This document shows positions 31,387-37,523 of a DNA stretch of 37,523 bases, in pieces (position 1 is the first letter of the stretch; the number at the start of each line of letters is the position of its first letter). Below the pieces are notes generated by a model. That model saw nothing but the letters and a program-made list of their open reading frames with translations, was not told where the DNA came from and did no database searches. This DNA comes from CAIQJJ01 sp964606085. Lineage in GTDB: Bacteria > Chloroflexota > Anaerolineae > Anaerolineales > UBA4823. The translations under genes and the position numbers were made by a program. Location of the stretch: assembly GCA_964606085.1 (NCBI GenBank), contig CAZSFD010000050.1, positions 1 to 37,523 on the forward strand, read 5' to 3'.

Positions 31387-32331
31387 TTAGGAAAGCCCAA
31401 AGATTTCTGAACCACAGTGCAAACAGCGGATGGTGCCGGCGGCCCCGGCAGAAAGCTGCCCCCCGCACTGCGGGCATTGACTGTTCGTGCCGATCTTGCC
31501 GGCAGCGACGGCGTAAATCATGCCATGCGGCCAGTTGACATAGCCGTTAAATTGGCCGCGCTGCACAAGCTGGTAGAGCCAATCGGTGACGGTGGCGGGC
31601 GGGGCTTTGAGCAGGTGGGCCAACTCATCGAGGTGGATGCGCCCGCGCAGTTCGACCCATTCGAGCAGCAGGCGCTGTTGTTCGGCCAGGTATTCGGCGG
31701 TATAGACCCAACCGCGGGCGGCGTCGAGCGTGCCGTTCACGCGCCCGGCGCGTAAGAGTTCGTCCACCAGGTTGTCGGCTTCGCTGACGGGCAGGTTGAG
31801 CAGGCGGGCTAATTCGTCGAGCCGCAGGGCGCGCCGGGCAGAGATGTAGGCGGCGGCGCGCTCGTGCAGGCTCTCGATCAGCACAGCGCGCACTTCAGCC
31901 ACCGCCCGGAAGGCGGCGTAAACGCCTGGCAGCGAGAAGAACAGCGCCAACGGCAGCACGCCGGTCAACAGGAAAACGGCAATCGTGGCCGCGTCCAGTT
32001 CGAATGCCATCATGATAGAGAGCAATGCCCCGTCTGCCAGGAGCAGGATGACCACGCCCATCCACAGCAGCGCCCGGGCTGGGTGGCGTTTTTCGAGCAG
32101 GGCAGCCAGCAGCAGCAAGAGCGTGGCGGCGGGCAGCAGAATTATCTCCAGGGTGGAAAAGAAGACTTGCAGGTTGTTGCCGTTGTGCGGGGCGTCATCC
32201 AACCACATCAACAACAAGACCAGCCCCCAACAGGCGGTCAATGAGCCGGGCAGCACGAAGGCCAGCCAGACCATCTTTTTGGCCCACGGTGAGGGCGCGA
32301 AAACTTGGCCGAGGCGCTGGCGGGCGTTCAT
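31387..32331 (-). CDS. Membrane protein with two winged-helix-like segments and a C-terminal zinc ribbon (copy 2)
   Basis: A 314-residue protein not matched to a named family. It has about four hydrophobic segments in the first 150 residues (WLAFVLPGSLTACWGLVLLL, AATLLLLLAALL and others). Two helix-turn-helix-like stretches follow, LRLDELARLLNLPVSEADNL and IHLDELAHLLKAPPATVTDW, and a C-terminal zinc ribbon with CPQCGG and CLHCGS. It is clearly a paralogue of the gene just upstream, whose stop overlaps its ATG (ATGA). The frame is open far upstream, but the homologous start and coupling point to 32331. A membrane-held DNA- or protein-binding regulator is a reasonable inference, with no experimental precedent known to me. 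Confidence 0.75.
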   Translation of the reverse strand: MNARQRLGQVFAPSPWAKKMVWLAFVLPGSLTACWGLVLLLMWLDDAPHNGNNLQVFFSTLEIILLPAATLLLLLAALLEKRHPARALLWMGVVILLLADGALLSIMMAFELDAATIAVFLLTGVLPLALFFSLPGVYAAFRAVAEVRAVLIESLHERAAAYISARRALRLDELARLLNLPVSEADNLVDELLRAGRVNGTLDAARGWVYTAEYLAEQQRLLLEWVELRGRIHLDELAHLLKAPPATVTDWLYQLVQRGQFNGYVNWPHGMIYAVAAGKIGTNSQCPQCGGQLSAGAAGTIRCLHCGSEIFGLS

Positions 32332-33242
32332 AGAAACACCTCCACGCCGCAGTGCAGGCATTGGATCACGCCCTTCCCGGCCATATCCAGCGCTCCGCCG
32401 CAATGCGGGCAGCGGTTGTGCTGGCGCAGGGCTTCGGCCTGCCGGGCGTAAACGCAGCCGCCAGGCCAATCGGCAAAGCCATGCAGTTGGCCGCGTTGCA
32501 CCAGGGCGTATAGCCACGCTTGCACGAGCTTTTCGGTGACGTGTAGTTCGGCGGCGATCTCGCGGATGTGCGCTTTGCCCTGCGTTTGCACGGCGGCGGC
32601 CAGGCGGCGCTGCTTTTCGGCCAGGGCGGCGGCGCTGTATACCCGTTGGTGGGTTGGATCGAGGAAGGCCATTAATTCGTGGGCGGCGATCATTTCGCAC
32701 ACCAGTTCGGCGGCCTGTGCGCTGGAGAGTGAGAGATCGGCGGCAATTTCGGCCAGCGTTGCTTCGCCGCGCGCCTGGATCATCATCAGCAGGCGCTGCA
32801 GGCGTGCGGCCCGCAGCGTGCGGCGGAACGCCGGCCAGGCGCGCCAGGCGGTGAAGGCCCACACCAGCGCCGGGATCAGTTGGAGCGGCAGGCAGCAGGT
32901 GAGCAGGATGGCGGTGAAGCCCTGCCACGCTTCGGGCGAAGTCAGCGCGCTTCCGATCCACAGCAGCGCCAGCATGAGCAGGATCAGGCCGTTGACGGCT
33001 GCCCATAAGCCAAAACGCGCCCCCGGGCGGCGTTCGATTAGCGCCGCCAGGCCGGTCAATACGATGCCCGGTGGCATCACCAACACCGGGACAACATAGC
33101 TCGTCCCTTCCATGCCGGGGGCTGACCACGCCACCACGCCCATCAGCAAAGCCAGCAGCATGGTAATAAAAAACGCCGCCCAGGCCAGCGTGAGCGGCCC
33201 AGGCGACGGGATGAAGAACAGGGCGAGGCGTTTCCAGAACAT
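32328..33242 (-). CDS. Membrane protein with two winged-helix-like segments and a C-terminal zinc ribbon (copy 1)
   Basis: A 304-residue paralogue of the next gene. The N-terminal half has about four membrane segments (for example AWAAFFITMLLALLMGVVAW, GLILLMLALLWIG). Then come two helix-turn-helix-like stretches, ATLAEIAADLSLSSAQAAEL and AHIREIAAELHVTEKLVQAW, then LYALVQRGQLHGFADWPGG, which matches LYQLVQRGQFNGYVNWPHG in copy 2, and a zinc ribbon with CPHCGG and CLHCGV. The ATG at 33242 lies 8 bases after the rpiB stop, so the three genes are one transcript. The repeated helix pattern resembles tandem winged-helix or PCI-like domains. The function is unknown. Confidence 0.75.
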   Translation of the reverse strand: MFWKRLALFFIPSPGPLTLAWAAFFITMLLALLMGVVAWSAPGMEGTSYVVPVLVMPPGIVLTGLAALIERRPGARFGLWAAVNGLILLMLALLWIGSALTSPEAWQGFTAILLTCCLPLQLIPALVWAFTAWRAWPAFRRTLRAARLQRLLMMIQARGEATLAEIAADLSLSSAQAAELVCEMIAAHELMAFLDPTHQRVYSAAALAEKQRRLAAAVQTQGKAHIREIAAELHVTEKLVQAWLYALVQRGQLHGFADWPGGCVYARQAEALRQHNRCPHCGGALDMAGKGVIQCLHCGVEVFL

Positions 33243-33250
33243 AACGCCGG

Positions 33251-33712
33251 CTACCCGCCCCTTTCCAGCTTGCGGATTTTCCCCACGCGGCGTTTGTGGC
33301 GCTCCTGGCCGGGGTCGTTGCCGACGAAGCGGGCGGCGAGGAAGGCGGCGACGATCTCTTTGGCGGGTTCGGGGCCGATGATGCGTGCGCCCAGGCACAG
33401 CACGTTCATTTCATCGTGTTCGACGGCCTGGTGGGCGGAGTAGGTGTCGTGGCACACGCCAGCGTAGATGCCATTGATCTTGTTGGCGGCGATGCTGGCT
33501 CCCACGCCCGATCCGCACAGCAAAATGCCGCGCTCGGCCTGGCCCTGCAAAATGGCCTGGCCCACGTTGGCGGCGGCATCGGGGTAATCGGCGGCTTCGG
33601 TGGCGGCGTGCGTGCCGAGGTCAAGCGTCTCATGGCCGAGCGCTTGCACGGCTTCGAGGATGGTTTGTTTGAGCGGAAATCCGGCATGGTCGGAGGCAAT
33701 GGCGATTTTCAT
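33251..33712 (-). CDS. rpiB: Ribose-5-phosphate isomerase B (RpiB/LacAB family)
   Basis: A 153-residue enzyme that interconverts ribose 5-phosphate and ribulose 5-phosphate in the pentose phosphate pathway. It starts MKIAIASDHAGFPLKQ and has the catalytic-cysteine segment GILLCGSGVGASIAANKI and the block HDEMNVLCLGARIIG. The length is normal for RpiB. A GGAG ribosome site lies 9 bases before the ATG. Upstream are about 160 non-coding bases shared with the divergent tRNA gene; downstream are the two membrane paralogues and then tal-pgi, so pentose phosphate genes flank the unknown pair. Relatives that isomerise galactose 6-phosphate or allose 6-phosphate are possible but less likely. Confidence 0.93.
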   Translation of the reverse strand: MKIAIASDHAGFPLKQTILEAVQALGHETLDLGTHAATEAADYPDAAANVGQAILQGQAERGILLCGSGVGASIAANKINGIYAGVCHDTYSAHQAVEHDEMNVLCLGARIIGPEPAKEIVAAFLAARFVGNDPGQERHKRRVGKIRKLERGG

Positions 33713-33849
33713 ACAGATAACTCCAGGTGAACGTGAATTTGCAAGCAAGCGCATCCATTAAACCACGAATAGCACCAATTGGCACGAGTGTCAGCAATTC
33801 CATTGCTGCGTGTCATTCTGAGATTTGGCTTTGCAAAGGTTGAATCAGG

Positions 33850-33855
33850 TATAAT
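33850..33855 (+). promoter_or_regulatory. -10 element of the tRNA-Leu promoter
   Basis: A consensus TATAAT lies 18 bases before the tRNA gene, so transcription would start near 33862. The -35 region is weak; TTTGGC-like bases lie about 20 upstream. A TTGCAA at 33831 is too close to serve. Confidence 0.55.
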
Positions 33856-33873
33856 GGGACAAGTTATTCGCAC

Positions 33874-33959
33874 GGGGCTGTGGCGGAATTGGCAGACGCA
33901 GGGGACTTAAAATCCTCCGAGGGTGACACCTCTTGTGGGTTCGACCCCCACCGGCCCTA
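33874..33959 (+). tRNA. tRNA-Leu (anticodon UAA)
   Basis: An 86-base class II tRNA. The acceptor arm GGGGCTG pairs with CGGCCCT, including G-T pairs, with discriminator A. The D arm is GCGGAATTGGCAGACGC. The anticodon loop CTTAAAA gives UAA on a five-pair stem. The long variable arm (GAGGGTGACACCTC) is as expected for leucine, and the T arm is GTGGG-TTCGACC-CCCAC. CCA is not encoded. A terminator follows at once. Confidence 0.95.
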
Positions 33960-33972
33960 CTTCATTAACCAG

Positions 33973-34002
33973 GCCCCTGAGCCATTCAGGGGCTATCTTT
34001 TT
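33973..34002 (+). terminator. Intrinsic terminator between tRNA-Leu and fmt
   Basis: GCCCCTGA (33973-33980) pairs perfectly with TCAGGGGC (33986-33993) around GCCAT, followed by TATCTTTTT. It lies 13 bases past the tRNA and ends 12 bases before the fmt ATG, leaving no room for a separate fmt promoter after it. Confidence 0.85.
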
Positions 34003-34014
34003 GGATGTTGTACG

Positions 34015-34953
34015 ATGTCGCTTCGCCTAGTTTTCATGGGTTCGCCAACTTTTGCTTTGCCAGCTTTGCAGGCATTGGTTGAGCGCTATTCCGTGGTCGG
34101 TGTCGTCACCCAGCCCGATCAGCCAGCCGGGCGGGGGCGTACACTCACACCGCCGCCTGTCAAAGTCCTGGCTGAAAGGCTTGGTTTGCCTGTCATGCAA
34201 CCTCGCCGTTTGCGCCAGCCAGAAGCCATGCAGGTCTTGCGCGCCTGGCAGCCTGATCTGATCGTGGTGGCGGCTTTTGGGCAAATTCTCAAACCGGATG
34301 TGTTGGAGTTGCCCCATTGGGGCTGTATCAACGTTCATGCCTCTTTGCTGCCCCGTTGGCGCGGGGCCGCGCCCATCCAGGCAGCCATTCTTGCGGGGGA
34401 TGCGCACACGGGCGTCTCGATTATGAAAATGGATGCGGGTATAGATACGGGGCCGGTGTTCACGCAGCGTTCACTCCCCATTGATCCTGCTGATACGGCC
34501 GGCTCACTTGGACCCCAATTGGCCGCCCTCGGCGCCGAACTGCTCGTCGAAACCCTGCCAGGCTATTTTTCGGGTGAGCGACAGCCCATCGCACAAGACC
34601 GCCTGCAACCCCTGGCAGGCAGCTTGCAGCCCACCTACGCACCGATGCTCAAGAAAGAAGATGGCCTGCTCAACCTGGCTGAACCGGCGCAAGCGCTGGA
34701 ACGCCGCGTGCGCGCCTTCCAGCCGTGGCCGGGAACTTATCTGCTTTGGCAAGGCCAACCGCTCAAGGTGTTGAAGGCCCACGCACTGCCTGCGAGCGGC
34801 GTTGTTTCGGGCGTGACCACGGTATCCCAGGGTTATCCGGCCATCGTTACCGCTGATGGCCTGCTGGTGCTGGATGAGGTGCAGCCCGCCGGTAAAAAAG
34901 CCATGTCGGGCCGGGTGTTCTTGCAGGGCGCTCGCGATTGGCAGGCTGGATAA
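34015..34953 (+). CDS. fmt: Methionyl-tRNA formyltransferase
   Basis: Formylates initiator Met-tRNA using 10-formyl-tetrahydrofolate, needed for efficient start of translation. The 312 residues match the family length. It begins SLRLVFMGSPTFALPAL; the formyl-transfer site is seen in INVHASLLPRWRGAAPIQ and the conserved Asp in MKMDAGIDTGPVF. The C-terminal tRNA-binding domain follows from about residue 205. The ATG at 34015 lies just past the terminator of the tRNA-Leu gene; the frame is open further back through the tRNA, but nothing there is conserved. Only a weak GGATG precedes the ATG. Expression probably depends on read-through of that terminator or on a promoter I do not see. Confidence 0.95.
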   Translation: MSLRLVFMGSPTFALPALQALVERYSVVGVVTQPDQPAGRGRTLTPPPVKVLAERLGLPVMQPRRLRQPEAMQVLRAWQPDLIVVAAFGQILKPDVLELPHWGCINVHASLLPRWRGAAPIQAAILAGDAHTGVSIMKMDAGIDTGPVFTQRSLPIDPADTAGSLGPQLAALGAELLVETLPGYFSGERQPIAQDRLQPLAGSLQPTYAPMLKKEDGLLNLAEPAQALERRVRAFQPWPGTYLLWQGQPLKVLKAHALPASGVVSGVTTVSQGYPAIVTADGLLVLDEVQPAGKKAMSGRVFLQGARDWQAG

Positions 34954-34983
34954 AGCTCATAAAAATCTTAAGACTTCCATCTT

Positions 34984-35012
34984 TGACTTTTGTTCTCCCG
35001 GCAAGTATAATC
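34984..35012 (+). promoter_or_regulatory. Sigma-70 promoter of the S1-domain gene
   Basis: TTGACT at 34984-34989 and TATAAT at 35007-35012 are separated by exactly 17 bases, close to consensus. Transcription should start near 35019, leaving a leader of about 30 bases with a GGAG site at 35039-35042. Confidence 0.88.
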
Positions 35013-35050
35013 CTTTCTTGCCTAAAATCTGGATCAATGGAGTGTGTGCT

Positions 35051-35836
35051 ATGGAAATGAATGTTATCGAAAACACCACCGAAAACTCGGAAATCAAGCG
35101 CAAGACGCATTTTTCGGGGACGGTGGTGAAAACTTCTCTGGCTGGCGTGATTGTGGACATTGGGATTGGTGTTCCGGGTGTCGTGCATATCTCGCAGTTG
35201 CAGAAAGACCCCGTCAACCGTGTGGAAGACGTGGTGCAGGTCGGTCAGACCGTGGATGTGTGGGCGCGCCGCACAGCCCCCAAAGGCGACCGGGTCGATC
35301 TGACGATGATCAAGCCGCTCGAACATGACTGGCGCGACTTGAAAGCCGACATGGTGATGAAAGGCAAGGTTGTGCGCCTGGAAACCTTCGGCGCATTTGT
35401 GGATATTGGCGCTGAACGTCCTGGTCTCGTTCATGTCAGCGAATTGACGCATGGCTTCATCAAATCGCCGTCTGAAGTGGTAAAGGAAGGCGACGAAGTG
35501 GAAGTCAAGGTGTTGGATGTGGATCGCAAAAAGAAGCAAATTCGCCTGAGCATGAAGGCGTTGGAAGAACCCCCGGCGCCTGTGATCAAGTTCGAAAAAC
35601 CCAGCCGCGAAAAAGCAAAGGAAAAAGAAACAGCGAAGGAAAAAGAAACAGCGGTGGAAGAAGCTCCCGAACCGCCCATCCCCACCGCCATGGAAATGGC
35701 CTTGCGCGAGGCCATGGAGCGCTCCCAGTCGTCCAAGCCTGCCGCCTCCAAGGGCAGCAGAAAACGTTCTGGCGGCCGCCGCGAACGCGACCTGGAAGAC
35801 ATCCTCTCGCGTACCTTGAATCACCGCCGTTCGTAG
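35051..35836 (+). CDS. RNA-binding protein with two S1 domains
   Basis: A 261-residue protein with two S1 (OB-fold) domains: about 18-92 (GTVVKTSLAGVIVDIG, GVVHISQL) and about 104-178 (GKVVRLETFGAFVDIG, GLVHVSELTHG). A charged tail with a repeated KEKETA unit and a basic stretch (RKRSGGRRERD) follows. Full ribosomal protein S1 has four to six domains; short two- or three-domain relatives bind RNA in translation or turnover. A strong promoter and a GGAG site 8 bases before the ATG suggest high constitutive expression. It is transcribed alone and ends at a strong terminator shared with the converging sugar kinase. Confidence 0.88.
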   Translation: MEMNVIENTTENSEIKRKTHFSGTVVKTSLAGVIVDIGIGVPGVVHISQLQKDPVNRVEDVVQVGQTVDVWARRTAPKGDRVDLTMIKPLEHDWRDLKADMVMKGKVVRLETFGAFVDIGAERPGLVHVSELTHGFIKSPSEVVKEGDEVEVKVLDVDRKKKQIRLSMKALEEPPAPVIKFEKPSREKAKEKETAKEKETAVEEAPEPPIPTAMEMALREAMERSQSSKPAASKGSRKRSGGRRERDLEDILSRTLNHRRS

Positions 35837-35882
35837 CGCTTTGTGCTTCCGCCTCGTTCGCATAGCACATGCTTTGGACGAA

Positions 35883-35917
35883 ACAGGGCTGCCCATTCAT
35901 GGGCAGCCCTGTGTTTT
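35883..35917. terminator. Bidirectional terminator between the S1-domain gene and the FGGY kinase gene
   Basis: ACAGGGCTGCCC (35883-35894) pairs perfectly with GGGCAGCCCTGT (35901-35912) over a six-base loop, followed on the plus strand by GTTTT. On the minus strand the stem is followed by a shorter T-run. It serves two converging genes. Confidence 0.85.
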
Positions 35918-35925
35918 GCCAGCTT

Positions 35926-37488
35926 TCAGTGGGAAATTGGCGTATCGGGGTAGCCGGTAATTTGCCGGATGTGTTCGTAGAGCGGTTTCAGGCGGGGGTA
36001 TAAGCCTTTGTAAACGCGGTGATACAAATCGTTATATATTTGATGATGGATGGGGTTGGGATCGAATTGATCGCGCACGCGGGTCATGGCCGCGACGGCG
36101 GCCTCAAACGTGGGGTGGAGCTTCAGGCCCACGGCGATGTCCATCGCTGCGCCCAGGCCCGATGTTTCATACACATGAGGGCGCGCTACGGGGAGGCCGA
36201 ATACATCAGCCGTCAACTGCATCGTTGCATCGCTCTGTGAGCCGCCGCCCGAAACGCGCAAGGTGGTGATGGCGATGCCGCTGCGTTTTTCGATGCGTTC
36301 TTTGCCATCGCGCAGCGCGTACGCCAGGCCCTCCAGGATGGCGCGGTAGAGATGGGCGCGCGTGTGGGCGTCGCTAAAGCCGATGATGGCGCCGCGCGCT
36401 TCGGGACCAGGCACTTTCAGGCCGGGCGACCAATACGGTTGCAGAATCAACCCGAGCGAGCCGGGCGAAACCTGGTTGACCAGCTTATCGAATAGAATCT
36501 CTGCTTCTACGCCCAGTTCTTCGGCCTGGCGCTGCTCATAGTGGGCGAATTCTTCTTTGAACCAACTGACCATCCAAAACCCGCGATAGATTTGGATTTC
36601 CAGGCTGTATGCGCCCGGCACAGCAGACGGGTAGGGCGGGATCAGCGGAATAGGTTCGATGTAGCGTTGATGGGTGGTGTTGATGGTGGCCGCTGTGCCA
36701 TAACTCAGACAGCCGATGTGAGGATGCAGGCAGCCGGCGCCGATCACCTCACAGGCTTTATCGGCGGCAGCGGCGATCACTGGCAGGCCAACCGGGATGC
36801 CCGTGGCGGCAGCGGCCTCTCGGCTGACCACGCCGAGTTGGGACGTGGGGGGCCGTAGGGCGGGTAAAACTTCTTCGTCCATCGGAACAGCCTGCCACTT
36901 CCAATCTGATTTGTCGGCCCAACGCAATTTCTTGTAGTCGAAGGGCATGTAGCCCACCATGCAGGCTGCCGAATCAACAAATTCCCCGGTCATGCGATAG
37001 GTCAGGTAGCCGGAGAGATAGAGATATTTCGCCGTTTTGGCCCAGGTTTCGGGTTGGTGGGTGCGAATCCAGTTGACTTCTGCTTCCGCTTGCAGATAGG
37101 CTACGGTGTCGCTCATCCCGGCCAATTGGAAGACCAACCCCCACCAGCCGCCGACGGGTTTTAGGCCCATGGTGCGCCGTTGATCTGGCCAGACGATGGC
37201 TGGGCGCAGCGGCCTGCCCTGGCTATCCAGGTTGATCACCGTTGAGCGTTGGGTCGTGATGGCTACCCCTGCAATGGCGCTTTTCTCGACACCCGGCTGT
37301 TGCCATAATTCCTGGCAGGCCTGGCAGAGTGCCTTCCAGTAGTATTCTGGTTCTTGCTCGGCCCAACCGGGCTGGGGACAGTGGTATTCGAGCAATACCC
37401 GGCTCTTGGCGAGCAAGTTGCCTTGCAGATCGAATAGCAAGGCTCGCAAAGATTGGGTGCCGGTGTCTACGGATAGTAGGGTGGACAT
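35926..37488 (-). CDS. FGGY-family carbohydrate kinase
   Basis: A 520-residue sugar kinase of the FGGY family, which phosphorylates sugars or polyols such as xylulose, ribulose, gluconate or glycerol. The N-terminal ATP-fold motif is SVDTGTQSLRALLFDLQG; the substrate-side GVAITTQRSTVINLD and the C-terminal SGGGSQSDATMQLTADVFG are both present. The conserved SYGTAATINTT phosphate loop is visible in the middle. A substrate cannot be chosen; the length and the divergent middle part differ somewhat from classic xylulokinase. It has no neighbouring sugar genes inside the window, the upstream region being cut by the window edge at 37523. It converges on the S1-domain gene. Confidence 0.88.
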   Translation of the reverse strand: MSTLLSVDTGTQSLRALLFDLQGNLLAKSRVLLEYHCPQPGWAEQEPEYYWKALCQACQELWQQPGVEKSAIAGVAITTQRSTVINLDSQGRPLRPAIVWPDQRRTMGLKPVGGWWGLVFQLAGMSDTVAYLQAEAEVNWIRTHQPETWAKTAKYLYLSGYLTYRMTGEFVDSAACMVGYMPFDYKKLRWADKSDWKWQAVPMDEEVLPALRPPTSQLGVVSREAAAATGIPVGLPVIAAAADKACEVIGAGCLHPHIGCLSYGTAATINTTHQRYIEPIPLIPPYPSAVPGAYSLEIQIYRGFWMVSWFKEEFAHYEQRQAEELGVEAEILFDKLVNQVSPGSLGLILQPYWSPGLKVPGPEARGAIIGFSDAHTRAHLYRAILEGLAYALRDGKERIEKRSGIAITTLRVSGGGSQSDATMQLTADVFGLPVARPHVYETSGLGAAMDIAVGLKLHPTFEAAVAAMTRVRDQFDPNPIHHQIYNDLYHRVYKGLYPRLKPLYEHIRQITGYPDTPISH

Positions 37489-37523
37489 AAAAGTGGCTGG
37501 CGAGTGAGCGCACCCGGCCTGAT

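Noticed and set aside
31387..33129. A single 580-residue protein covering both membrane paralogues
   Set aside because: The upstream part of that frame is an out-of-phase read of the first paralogue; homology and the ATGA junction place the real start at 32331.
28610..33712. A sulfoglycolytic transaldolase pathway linking tal-pgi to the isomerase at 5239
   Set aside because: The transaldolase is the ordinary fused Tal-Pgi type, lies 22 kb away and is grouped with rpiB, so the normal pentose phosphate role explains it.
33765..33800. Short iterations resembling dispersed CACGAAT-type repeats upstream of the tRNA
   Set aside because: Too short and degenerate to define a repeat from one copy.

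Overview
The window looks like chromosomal DNA of a Chloroflexota bacterium, probably of the Anaerolineae group. This is inferred from gene content only: GC-rich coding, Pro/Thr-rich lipoproteins, a transaldolase/glucose-6-phosphate isomerase fusion, a MoxR-DUF58-DUF4129 operon, a Gly/aromatic-repeat subtilase, and an archaeal-looking UbiX/UbiD/aconitase-X gene set. Genes are tightly packed with many ATGA overlaps. One 100-N scaffold gap lies inside a tandem repeat. I see no phage, transposase, rRNA or CRISPR.

Layout. 1-2.8 kb (+): end of a DUF711 gene, then an HPr-kinase-like protein overlapping a sulfotransferase. 2.8-6.7 kb (-): a sugar isomerase and a PfkB kinase back to back, an inverted repeat, then glutamine synthetase. 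6.9-17.0 kb (+): ubiX, a two-gene restriction-modification system, ubiD, a PIN toxin-antitoxin pair, a phosphotransferase-Nudix fusion, aconitase X large subunit, a lipoprotein resembling a dead subtilisin, and aconitase X small subunit. 17.1-19.9 kb (+): YhhN-family membrane protein, Gfo/Idh/MocA oxidoreductase, lipoprotein hydrolase. 19.9-23.5 kb (-): saccharopine-dehydrogenase-like protein and a secreted subtilase with GGYGAWS repeats, the latter behind a strong promoter, a GEMM (cyclic-di-GMP-I) riboswitch and a terminator. 23.5-28.5 kb (-): small Cys protein, MoxR, DUF58, DUF4129 and histone-deacetylase-like genes in one overlapping operon. 28.6-33.7 kb (-): rpiB, two paralogous membrane/winged-helix/zinc-ribbon genes, and tal-pgi. 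33.8-35.9 kb (+): tRNA-Leu(UAA), fmt and a double-S1-domain protein. 35.9-37.5 kb (-): FGGY sugar kinase.

The most interesting reading is that ubiX, ubiD and the two aconitase X subunits form an archaeal-type mevalonate module (phosphomevalonate dehydratase plus anhydromevalonate-phosphate decarboxylase with its prenyl-FMN maker) in a bacterium. Unrelated cargo has entered at each junction: a restriction-modification pair, a toxin-antitoxin pair with a kinase-Nudix fusion, and a pseudoprotease lipoprotein. The second is the riboswitch-controlled repeat subtilase, which would tie a secreted protease to cyclic dinucleotide signalling. The third is GC-rich palindromes sitting in frame inside ubiD and tal-pgi.
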